A stretch of DNA of 64,000 bases. It comes from Polaromonas sp. P2-4. Its GTDB lineage: Bacteria; Pseudomonadota; Gammaproteobacteria; Burkholderiales; Burkholderiaceae_C. A program made the translations under genes and the position numbers. The notes under the pieces were generated by a model. The model did no database searches. It saw nothing but the letters and a program-made list of their open reading frames with translations, and was not told the origin of the DNA. Location: positions 5,200,001 through 5,264,000 of the forward strand of contig CP087965.1 of NCBI GenBank assembly GCA_024703855.1. The letters run 5' to 3'. Position 1 is the stretch's first letter; every line of letters begins with the position of its first letter. Below, one piece after another: positions 56,935 through 64,000 of this stretch.

Positions 56935-57916
56935 ATGCACATTCAAACCATATTCCCGCACCTGCGCTTCTGCCGCGGTGGCGCTGATCGCGTTTACCGC
57001 TTCTGCCTCGGCCCGGGATTTCCGCGCTGCGGAAACCCAGGTGCCCGACTACCCGACGGTAGAAGGCGTCAAATACATGGGCAAACTGGTCGAAGAGCGC
57101 AGCCAGGGGCGCCTGAAGCTCAAGGTCTTCGCCAACAGCGCCTTGGGCACCGAACGCGACACGATCGAGCAGCTCAAGATCGGCGGCCTGGACATGGTGC
57201 GCCTGAGCCTGGCGCCGCTCAACAACATCGTGCCCGAGAGCATCATCCCCTCGCTGCCGTTCATCTTCCGCGATGAAGCGCACATGCATGCCGTGCTCGA
57301 TGGTTCCATCGGCGAGGAAATCCTGGCCGCGATGGCCAAGCAGGGCATCATCGGCCTGGCCTGGTACGACGACGGCCCGCGCTCGGTCTACTCGAAAAAG
57401 CCGATCAAAAGGCTCGCCGACATGAAGGGCATGAAGCTGCGGGTGCAGCAATCCGACATGTTCGTCGCGATGACCGAGGCGCTGGGCGCCAGCCCCACGC
57501 CGCTGCCCTATGGCGAGGTGTACACGGCGTTGACGACCGGCATCATCGACGCGGCCGAAAACAGCATGCTGTCATACGAAACCTCGCGTCACTTCGAGGC
57601 CGCGAAATACTACAACCTGACCGAGCACACGTTGCTGCCGTCGGTGGTGGTGTTCTCCAAGGCCATCTGGGACCGCCTGCCCGAGGCGGACCGTACCATC
57701 ATCCGCCAGGCGGCCAAGGACAGCGTCCCCTACATGCGCAAGCTGGCGCAGGCGCGCCAGGCGCAGGCGAAGAGCGCCGTGCTGGCCAAGGGCGTGCAGA
57801 TGGTGCCCGTCGAGAACCGCGCGGAGTTCGTCAAGGCCATGGTGCCCGTCTACGACAAGTACGCGACCACGCCGGAACTCAAGAGCCTGATCAAGCGGAT
57901 CGAGAACACCAAGTAA
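56935..57916 (+). CDS. dctP: TRAP transporter substrate-binding protein DctP, frameshifted near the start
   Basis: About 327 residues from ATG 56935, with AGGAGA 7 nt upstream. An extra C near 56957 breaks the frame; removing it gives MHIQTIFRTCASAAVALIAFTASASA, a signal peptide. Mature protein: ADTQ-like FRAAETQVPDYPTVEGVKYMGKLVEERSQGRLKLKVF, conserved LRVQQSDMFVAMTEALGASPTPLPYGEVYTALTTGIIDAAENS. The Arg in LRVQQS and the Asn in DAAENS contact a carboxylate ligand in this family. First gene of a dctPQM set in a sugar-acid locus, so an aldonate or uronate ligand is likely. Confidence 0.92.
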
Positions 57917-57940
57917 GCGCGGGCTAGCCAGGGAACCAGT

Positions 57941-58511
57941 ATGTCTATCGACACGAATCTCGACCCGTACCTCGAGGAAATCATTCATTCGCAAGCTCCG
58001 GCGCTGGTCCCCATGCGCGGCTCGTTGACCAGCTTCAACGCCATGCTCGCGCGTTATGGCATGTACCTGTCGGTGGCCGGGCTGCTGCTGATCGTGGTAA
58101 CTGTGGCTTGGCAGGTGTTCGGCCGCTACGTGCTGAACAACCCGCCGACCTGGGCCGAGAGCCTGGCGCTGCTGCTCATCCTGTACGTCACGCTGATCGC
58201 CGCGGCGGTTGGCGTGCGACGACGCGGGCCACATTGGCATGGAGTCGCTGCTGGTGCTCGCGCCCGACAAGGTGCGCGAGAGCATCGAGCGGTTCATCCA
58301 CGTGCTGATCGCGCTGTTCGGCACGGCCATGGTCTACAACGGCTGGGTGCTGGGCCTGTCGGTGCTGAATTACAAGATCTCGGGCCTGGGCCTTTCTGAA
58401 GGCCTGCGCTACCTGCCTCTCGTGATCTCGGGCGCGCTCATCGTGCTCTTCTCGATCGAACATATCGTCGCATCGCTGCGCAACCTTGAGGTAGAACCCG
58501 CATGGCACTGA
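57941..58511 (+). CDS. dctQ: TRAP transporter small permease DctQ, frameshifted
   Basis: About 190 residues from ATG 57941 (MSIDTNLDPYLEEIIHSQAP). Four membrane helices; conserved WQVFGRYVLNNPPTWAESLALLLILYVT. An extra A near 58216 breaks the frame; removing it gives AAAVGVRDAGHIGMESLLVLAP, the family's conserved loop. Overlaps the dctM start by 10 nt. A longer cytoplasmic N-terminus than most DctQ proteins. Confidence 0.9.
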
Positions 58512-59788
58512 CCATTCTTGCCGTTACTTTCTTCGGCTTTCTCGTCCTTGGCGTGCCGGTGGCATTTGCCATTGCGCTGTCGGCCGTCTGCACCATCCTC
58601 TACGAAGGCCTGCCGCTGGCCGTGCTGTTCCAGCAAATGATGTCGGGCATGAACATTTTCTCGTTCCTCATGATACCGTTTTTCGTGTTCAACGGCGAGC
58701 TGATGCTGCACGGCGGCATTGCCGACAAGATCGTCGCTGCCGCCAAGAACATGGTGGGGCACATCCGTGGCGGGTTGGGCCTGGCCAACGTGGTGTCGTG
58801 CACGCTGTTCGGCGGTGTGGCTGGCTCGCCGGTGGCCGATGTGTCGGCCATGGGCTCGGTGATGATCCCGATGATGAAGCGCGAGGGCTACCACGCCGAC
58901 TACGCGGTCAACGTGACCACGCACGCGGCCCTGGTCGGAGCGCTGATGCCGACCAGCCACAACATGATCATCTACGCGCTGGCTGCCGGTGGAGCGGCCT
59001 CGATCGGCTCGCTGATTCTGGCAGGGATCGTGCCCGCCATCATCTTGACACTGTGCAACCTGGCGGCGGCCTACTTCGTGGCGGTGAAACGTGGCTATCC
59101 GGCCTTGTCGCGCCCAGCGATGGACGTGCTGTGGCGTTCGGTCGCCGCTGCGGCGCCCGGCCTGCTGGTGATCGTGATCATCCTGGCCGGCATCATCAGC
59201 GGCGTGTTCACGGCCACGGAATCGGCGTCGATCGCGGTCATCTACTCGATCATCCTGACCTTTTTCATCTACCGCACCATCAACTGGGACGCGTTCATGA
59301 TGGCCACGGCCAAGGCAGCGAAGACCACCGGCGTGATCCTGCTGCTGATCGGTGCGTCCACCATGTTCCAGTACCTGATGGGCCTGTACTCCGTGCCCGA
59401 CCTGGCTGGTGAGTTCATGGCGGGCATTTCGGACAGCCCCTGGGTCATCTTCCTGACCATCAACATCATCCTGTTCCTGCTCGGCACCTTTATGGACATG
59501 GGCAGCACCATCCTGATCTGCACGCCGATCTTCCTGCCGATCGCCATGAAATACGGCATGGACCCGACGCAGTTCGGCATGGTCATGCTGATCAACTGCG
59601 CGCTGGGCCTGAACACGCCACCGGTGGGCACGACGCAGTTCGTGGGCTGCGCGATTGGCGGGGTGACGGTGGGCGAGGTGATGAAGTCCATCTGGCCGTT
59701 CTACGGTGCGCTGCTGGTCTGCCTGATGCTGGTGACCTACGTGCCCTCGTTTTCGATGACGCTGCCGCGTCTGTTCATGGCCGGCTGA
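58502..59788 (+). CDS. dctM: TRAP transporter large permease DctM
   Basis: 428 residues, complete, from MALTILAVTFFGFLVLGVPVAFAIALS. About twelve membrane helices; conserved IPFFVFNGELMLHGGIADKIV, GGLGLANVVSCTLFGGVAGSPVADVSAMGSVMIP, FTATESASIAVIYS, and LNTPPVGTTQFVGCAIGG. Na+-coupled import of the ligand delivered by DctP. Confidence 0.95.
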   Translation: MALTILAVTFFGFLVLGVPVAFAIALSAVCTILYEGLPLAVLFQQMMSGMNIFSFLMIPFFVFNGELMLHGGIADKIVAAAKNMVGHIRGGLGLANVVSCTLFGGVAGSPVADVSAMGSVMIPMMKREGYHADYAVNVTTHAALVGALMPTSHNMIIYALAAGGAASIGSLILAGIVPAIILTLCNLAAAYFVAVKRGYPALSRPAMDVLWRSVAAAAPGLLVIVIILAGIISGVFTATESASIAVIYSIILTFFIYRTINWDAFMMATAKAAKTTGVILLLIGASTMFQYLMGLYSVPDLAGEFMAGISDSPWVIFLTINIILFLLGTFMDMGSTILICTPIFLPIAMKYGMDPTQFGMVMLINCALGLNTPPVGTTQFVGCAIGGVTVGEVMKSIWPFYGALLVCLMLVTYVPSFSMTLPRLFMAG

Positions 59789-59793
59789 AGTGT

Positions 59794-59868
59794 TGCCCCC
59801 ACGCTCTCTACGTTCGCTGCCCCCGAGGGGGCTTCAGCCTCCTTGAGGCGGCTCGGCGGGAGGCTGAC
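59794..59868 (+). repeat. Dispersed repeat family 2, copy B
   Basis: GCCCCCACGCTC, TTCGCTGCCCCCGAGGGGGCT and GAGGCGGCTCGGCGG, matching 7076-7160. It includes the CCCCC/GGGGG hairpin and lies between dctM and the next gene. Confidence 0.75.
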
Positions 59869-59894
59869 CCCCGCCCCTTCACGGAAAGACTTCC

Positions 59895-60705
59895 ATGACC
59901 ATCCTGATCACCGGTGCCGCTGGCATCGTCGGTACAGGCCTGCGGCGCGAACTCGCGGCCGACGGCCTCCAACTGCGGCTGTTTGACCGCCAGCCCATCG
60001 CCCAGCTCGCCGCCCATGAGGATGCGGTGGTGGGCGACATCGCCGACCGCGACGCGCTGCGCCGCGCCATGCAGGGCGTGCGCTGCGTTGTGCACCTGGC
60101 CGGCTGCACCACCGATGCCGACATCGAAGCCCAGATCGACGGCAATGTTCGCGGCGCGTTCAACGTGTTCGAGGCCGCGCGAAGCGGGTGTCGAGCGTGT
60201 GGTGTTCGCCAGCTCGCACCACGTCGTAGGTTATTACCCCCGCACGCGCCGCATCGGCACCCATGTGCTGCTGCGCCCGGACAGCCGCTACGGCCTGACC
60301 AAGGGCTTCGGCGAGCAGGTCGGCGCGATGTTTGCTGACAAGTACGGCTTGCGTGTGCTGTGTATCCGCATCGGCTATGTGGACGACAAACCGGTAGACC
60401 GGCGGCGCCTGTCGATCTGGTCGAGCTGGCGCGACCTGGCCCAGCTTGTGCGCATTGGCTTGACGCACGAGGACCTGCGCTACGCGGTGGTCTATGGCGT
60501 GTCCAACAACATCCGCGGTTTCTTTGACAACGACACCGCCTTCAAGCTCGGCTACCGCCCGCAAGACGATGCCGAAGCCCACGCCGCCGCCGTGCTGGCC
60601 GAGGTGCCGGCGGAAGACCCAAGCCTTGTGGGCACGCATGCCATGGGCGGCTGGGGCGCGAACAACGAATACGTCGGCCCCGTCGAACGCATCTACGAAT
60701 GGTAG
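59895..60705 (+). CDS. NAD-dependent epimerase/dehydratase family (uronate dehydrogenase-like), frameshifted
   Basis: About 270 residues from ATG 59895 (MTILITGAAGIVGTGLRREL, Rossmann loop). Restoring a CG in the run near 60180 joins NVFEAAREAGVERVVFASSHHVVGYYPR, with the Ser of ASSHH and Tyr-Lys of RYGLTKGFGEQVG as catalytic triad. The short length, SSHHVVGYYPR and SRYGLTKGFGE blocks match uronate dehydrogenase (Udh), which oxidises galacturonate or glucuronate to the aldaro-lactone. Confidence 0.85.
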
Positions 60706-60707
60706 CC

Positions 60708-61793
60708 ATGAAGATCACCGCCATTGACCCCATCACGCTCTCCATTCCGTTCGAGGACGGCGGCTCCGGCGTCGGCATCACGCCGCAGCGCTGGCACACG
60801 CTCGACATGGTGCTGGTGCGCATCCAGACCGACACTGGCCTGACAGGCTGGGGCGAAGCCTTCGGCTACTTCTGCCGCCACGCCGTCGCGGCCCATATCC
60901 GCGATCTTGTCGCGCCGTCGCTGATCGGCCGCGAGCTGTCCGACCCCGCGGCGCTCAACCTCGAGCTGCAGCGCAAGCTGGCCCTGTTCGGCCGCTACGG
61001 CCTGACGATCTTTGCGTTGTCGGGCATCGACATCGCGCTGTGGGACCTGAAGGCCAAGGCCGAGGGCGTGGACCTCGCCACGCTGCTCGCCGGCAAGCGC
61101 GTGCGCGAGCGCGTCGATGCTTATGCCAGCCTGGTGCGTTACGGCAGCCCCGACCTGGTGGCGCGCTTTTGCGAGAAGGCCACGCACGAAGGCTACAGCT
61201 CGGCCAAGCTGCACGAGATCACCATGCCGGAGATCCGCGCCGGGCGCGCCGCGATTGACCCTGCCATGAGCTTCACCGTCGATGTGAACTGCGCGTGGAC
61301 CGAGGACTACGCCGCCAGCGTGATCCCCGAGCTGAAGGCGCTGAATACGCTGTGGCTGGAAGAGCCCATCTTCCCGCCCGAGGACTGGGAGGCCATGCAG
61401 CGCCTGGGCGCGCAGGGCCTGGCGATCGCAGCGGGCGAGAACGCCTGCACGGCGATGGAGTTCAGCCGCCTCGTGCCGTCGGTGAGTTACCCGCAGCCGA
61501 GCGTGACCAAGGTCGGCGGCATCAGCGAGTTTCTGCGCATCGGCGACATAGCCCGCGAGCACGGCAAGACGCTGATGCCGCATTCGCCGTACTTCGGCCC
61601 CGGATACTACGCCACCCTGCAGCTCGCGGCGGCGATCGACAACTTCGGCCTGTTCGAGCACCTGTACGTGGACCCGCAGGCCTGGATCGGCGGCGAGCCG
61701 CTGCAACCGGTGCGTGGCCAGGTTGCGATTCCCAAGCGTCCCGGCATCGGCTTCGAGCCGGACCCGGGCGTGTTGCAGCGCTACGCGGATTGA
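60708..61793 (+). CDS. Mandelate racemase/muconate lactonizing enzyme family protein
   Basis: 361 residues from ATG 60708 (MKITAIDPITLSIPFEDGG), complete. TGWGEAFGYFCRH, FALSGIDIALWDLKAKAEG, KxH motif SAKLHEI in place of the usual KxK, metal ligands in TVDVNCAWTED, LWLEEPIFPPED and IAAGENACTAMEF, and His in MPHSPYFGPGY. Beside a Udh-like gene, a galactarolactone cycloisomerase or aldarate dehydratase role is plausible but unproven. Confidence 0.88.
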   Translation: MKITAIDPITLSIPFEDGGSGVGITPQRWHTLDMVLVRIQTDTGLTGWGEAFGYFCRHAVAAHIRDLVAPSLIGRELSDPAALNLELQRKLALFGRYGLTIFALSGIDIALWDLKAKAEGVDLATLLAGKRVRERVDAYASLVRYGSPDLVARFCEKATHEGYSSAKLHEITMPEIRAGRAAIDPAMSFTVDVNCAWTEDYAASVIPELKALNTLWLEEPIFPPEDWEAMQRLGAQGLAIAAGENACTAMEFSRLVPSVSYPQPSVTKVGGISEFLRIGDIAREHGKTLMPHSPYFGPGYYATLQLAAAIDNFGLFEHLYVDPQAWIGGEPLQPVRGQVAIPKRPGIGFEPDPGVLQRYAD

Positions 61794-61803
61794 GCGGGAT
61801 GCC

Positions 61804-62553
61804 ATGGTACTGATGACCGAAGAGCGGATCGGCGATATCCCCGCGATCCACGCCGCGCCAAAGGAGCGCTTTGACGCGCCGCTGCCCACCATCTTCCTGT
61901 TCCACGGCTACACCTCGTCGAAAGAACTCAACAGCTACCTCGGCTACATGCTGGCGCAGACCGGTTTTCGCGTCATCCTGCCCGAGGCTGACCTGCACGG
62001 CGCGCGCTTTGACGGCAACGAGGCCTACCGTCTGACGCGCTTCTGGGACATCCTCAGGCGCAACATCGACGAGCTGCCGCTGTACCGCGACCACTATGCC
62101 AGCCGCGGCCTGATCGACGGCGGGCGCATCGGTGTGGCCGGCACCTCGATGGGCGGCTTCACCACGCTCGGCTGCATGGCCCGCTACCCCTGGATCAGGG
62201 CGGTGGCGAGCTACATGGGATCGGGCTACTACCTGGACCTGTCGCGCACGCTGTACCCGCCGCTGGGCGTGTGCCATGCACAAAACGAAGCCGAGCACGC
62301 GCGCCGCATGCAGCCGCTCACCGAATACGACGTGTCAATGCAACTGAAAAATCTTGCCGACCGGCCGCTGCTGGTCTGGCACGGGATGCGCGACGAGATC
62401 GTGCCGTTCGGCGAGAGCGAGCGCCTGCGTGCTGACCTCACATCGCGTGGCCTCGCCGGGAATCTCACCTACATGGTCGACCCGAATGCCACCCACAAGC
62501 TGCCGATGTCGGCCGCGATTGCGGGCGTGGCGTTCTTCACGCGTCATCTTTGA
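61804..62553 (+). CDS. Alpha/beta hydrolase (YjfP-like esterase)
   Basis: 249 residues from ATG 61804, overlapping nothing and 11 nt after the previous gene. FLFHGYTSSKELNSYLGYML, nucleophile VAGTSMGGFTTLGCMARYP, acid in LVWHGMRDEIVPFGESE, His in DPNATHKLP. Members are carboxylesterases; in this locus it could open an aldonolactone or deacylate a sugar. Confidence 0.88.
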   Translation: MVLMTEERIGDIPAIHAAPKERFDAPLPTIFLFHGYTSSKELNSYLGYMLAQTGFRVILPEADLHGARFDGNEAYRLTRFWDILRRNIDELPLYRDHYASRGLIDGGRIGVAGTSMGGFTTLGCMARYPWIRAVASYMGSGYYLDLSRTLYPPLGVCHAQNEAEHARRMQPLTEYDVSMQLKNLADRPLLVWHGMRDEIVPFGESERLRADLTSRGLAGNLTYMVDPNATHKLPMSAAIAGVAFFTRHL

Positions 62554-62559
62554 CTGACT

Positions 62560-63483
62560 TCAGTCGTCACCTGCGCATGTGATCTCGATGGCCCCACGCA
62601 AGGCCTCCCCCGGTGCGAGGATGCGGGTACCGGTGCCGGGCACGCCGCGTGCATGCAGGTTGAAACCGTCGGCCACATGGCTCACGGGCTCGATGCAGAG
62701 GTAGGGCGCCTGCGCCGGGCGGTGGATCACCAGGTGGTTGAGGTTACCTTGCGCCGTGAATCGCACGCGCGTGCCATCGCCCTGGCGCAGGTTCACTTCG
62801 CCGGCCCACTGGCCATGAAACAGCGTGACCTCGCCCGCGTCAAACTGCGCGGGCGACACGGCAACGGTCCGTTGTGCCGCAGCGGCTGCGGGGACGGGCT
62901 GCGCGAGAAAGTCGGCGTCAAAAGGCCAGGGCGGACCCGCCTCGAACTGCAGCGCGCCGCCATTCACATACGGTACATAGGGATGCAAGCCGATGCCGCC
63001 GGGCATGGTGTGCATGTCGGTGTTGACCAGCGATACACCGATGCGCAAGCTTTGCGGCTGCAGCATGATGTCCAGCCCGGCCTCGAAATGCCAGGGCCAG
63101 TGCGCGTCGGGCTGGTGCCGGTAGCGCAGCGTGGCATGGTCCTGGGTGGTGTGCGTCAAATCCCATGCACGCTGCTGCGCGATGCCGTGCAGCGTATGCG
63201 GTTCGCCGCCGGGGTGCGGGGCCAGCGCCAGACTGCGCCCCTCGTGCAGCAGGCGTGCCTGGCGGATGCGCCCGCTGTAGGGAATCAGCGGATACAGCCC
63301 GCCCTTGGCCCAAGGCAGCAGTTCAACCACCGATTCGGGATAGGGGTGCAACACTGGTCGGGTTATGCCGTCTGCGCCTTCCAGCCAGGCGGCTGTGAGC
63401 CGCCCGCCGAGCGTGGGGGCGATGCGCGCACGGGCACGTCCGGCCCGCAGTTCGGTCACCGGTGGTACGGCGGGACCACTCAC
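62560..63483 (-). CDS. Aldose 1-epimerase family protein
   Basis: About 307 residues. GTG 63483 is preferred, overlapping the Dabb stop as GTGA. Galactose mutarotase fold: IAPTLGGRLTAAWLEG, PLIPYSGRIRQARL, catalytic His in GGEPHTLHGIAQQRAW, IGLHPYVPYV, and Glu in YLCIEPVSHVADGFN. Interconverts sugar anomers, supplying the form used by a sugar dehydrogenase. Convergent with the esterase gene, 6 nt away. Confidence 0.9.
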   Translation of the reverse strand: MSGPAVPPVTELRAGRARARIAPTLGGRLTAAWLEGADGITRPVLHPYPESVVELLPWAKGGLYPLIPYSGRIRQARLLHEGRSLALAPHPGGEPHTLHGIAQQRAWDLTHTTQDHATLRYRHQPDAHWPWHFEAGLDIMLQPQSLRIGVSLVNTDMHTMPGGIGLHPYVPYVNGGALQFEAGPPWPFDADFLAQPVPAAAAAQRTVAVSPAQFDAGEVTLFHGQWAGEVNLRQGDGTRVRFTAQGNLNHLVIHRPAQAPYLCIEPVSHVADGFNLHARGVPGTGTRILAPGEALRGAIEITCAGDD

Positions 63484-63773
63484 AGCGTGTAGTCGACCGC
63501 CGCCCATTCGAAGTAGGGCTTGAGGTCAGCCACCAGCGCCTGGTGCAGCGGGTGAAACAGGTACTCATTCAGCGCGTTCGTGTCGTCAAACCTTGACTCG
63601 AGCACGTAGCCCCAGCAAATCGGCCGGTCCAGTTCGTTGGTGCTGAGTTTCCAGCCGCGAATACCGGTGATCTGCGTGCCGAGTGCGTCCATGCGCTCGA
63701 CCAGCGATTTCTCCAGTCCGTCGTTGGCCACCACGTCGGGCTTGCGGCGGAACAGCACGATGTGGTTCAGCAT
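63480..63773 (-). CDS. Dabb (stress-responsive A/B barrel) domain protein
   Basis: 97 residues from ATG 63773 (MLNHIVLFRRKPDVVANDGL). Pattern MLNHIVLF...GWKLSTNELDRPICWGYVLESRFDDTNALNEYLFHPLHQAL is the Dabb dimeric barrel. Members include small enzymes and proteins of unknown role. Coupled to the aldose epimerase by a 4-nt overlap and to the aldehyde dehydrogenase by an overlap with its stop. Confidence 0.88.
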   Translation of the reverse strand: MLNHIVLFRRKPDVVANDGLEKSLVERMDALGTQITGIRGWKLSTNELDRPICWGYVLESRFDDTNALNEYLFHPLHQALVADLKPYFEWAAVDYTL

Positions 63774-64000
63774 GGCTGCCCCTTGCGCGCCAGCAACCAG
63801 GCGGGGGCGTCCTGCAGCGCCACGGGGCGCAGAAAGCGGTCCAGCGCCGCGTCGCCGACTGAGGTGCTCATGGGCTGGGTGGAGGAAGGCCACGGCCCGC
63901 CGTGCTGCTGCGCTGCTGTGACGGCCACCCCCGTGGGCCCCCGGCAAACAGCACGCGCCCGGCAATGGCGGTGGCGCCTCGTACCAGTGCACGGGTGTCC
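63767..64000 (-). CDS. Aldehyde dehydrogenase, C-terminus only (2-oxoglutarate semialdehyde dehydrogenase-like)
   Basis: C-terminal 78 residues; the rest lies beyond the window. ALVRGATAIAGRVLFAGGPTGV, QQHGGPWPSSTQPMSTSVGDAALDRFLRPVALQDAPAWLL matches the end of 2,5-dioxovalerate (2-oxoglutarate semialdehyde) dehydrogenases. One C is missing in the run near 63940, breaking the frame. This is the expected last step of oxidative pentose or uronate breakdown. Confidence 0.75.
   Translation of the reverse strand, partial: GHPCTGTRRHRHCRARAVCRGPTGVAVTAAQQHGGPWPSSTQPMSTSVGDAALDRFLRPVALQDAPAWLLARKGQPC

Noticed and set aside
1-64000. tRNA genes, rRNA genes, CRISPR arrays, phage genes
   Set aside because: I looked for T-loop motifs, spaced repeats and phage structural or integrase proteins and found none. 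Weak tRNA-like structures could be missed by eye.

Overview
The window looks like a chromosomal segment of a Comamonadaceae-type betaproteobacterium (Polaromonas/Rhodoferax/Variovorax relatives). This rests on protein similarity as I remember it, on the housekeeping order (4.5S RNA, dnaX, ybaB, recR; gloB, methyltransferase, rnhA), and on two dispersed repeat families I associate with that family. It is inference; no database was searched.

Layout. 1-11.6 kb is mostly core: a flavoprotein, a 4.5S RNA gene on the minus strand, dnaX with a likely programmed -1 frameshift signal, ybaB, recR, a MAPEG protein, a nitrate/sulfonate-type ABC importer, a lytic transglycosylase, a gloB gene with a large internal deletion, a methyltransferase and rnhA. 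11.8-16.4 kb is an RND efflux pair. 16.5-18.5 kb holds a hotdog thioesterase convergent with a multi-TM sensor kinase. 18.6-21.7 kb is a moaA-mobA-moeA molybdenum cofactor operon. 22-29.3 kb is a first sugar-acid locus (SDR, aldehyde dehydrogenase, mannonate-dehydratase-like protein, Bug-type binding protein, enolase-superfamily dehydratase), closed by an IS630 copy. 30.7-36.6 kb is a TetR-controlled operon (GMC oxidoreductase, SDR, acyl-CoA ligase, hydrolase, enoyl-CoA hydratase). 37.5-43 kb carries an IS5-type remnant, reductases and SDRs under a second TetR regulator. 44.3-45.7 kb is a disulfide oxidoreductase. 46.1-52.8 kb is accessory: an orphan LanC-like gene and a chromate-resistance operon (chrB, chrA, a superoxide dismutase-rhodanese fusion, a ChrB C-domain protein) with a divergent MFS gene, punctuated by copies of the 3' end of a lacI-type gene. 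52.9-64 kb is a second sugar-acid locus (LacI, RraA-like, IlvD/Edd dehydratase, TRAP transporter, uronate-dehydrogenase-like protein, enolase-superfamily enzyme, esterase, aldose epimerase, Dabb protein, aldehyde dehydrogenase).

How it fits together. The two sugar-acid loci share a 15-bp dyad, TCCCA-N5-TGGGA: once in the divergent promoter region near 25.9 kb and three times near 56.6-56.9 kb. This suggests one regulator for both. The enzymes fit oxidative breakdown of uronates or aldonates to 2-oxoglutarate semialdehyde.

Data quality. Roughly 30 conserved genes are interrupted by 1-2 base indels. They fall into recurrent classes: an extra T or A splitting a CG, loss of one CG from a CGCG run, and homopolymer slips. 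I read nearly all as sequencing or consensus errors. Genes are therefore annotated across the breaks, with the break position stated; coordinates span the whole gene, so lengths may not be multiples of three.
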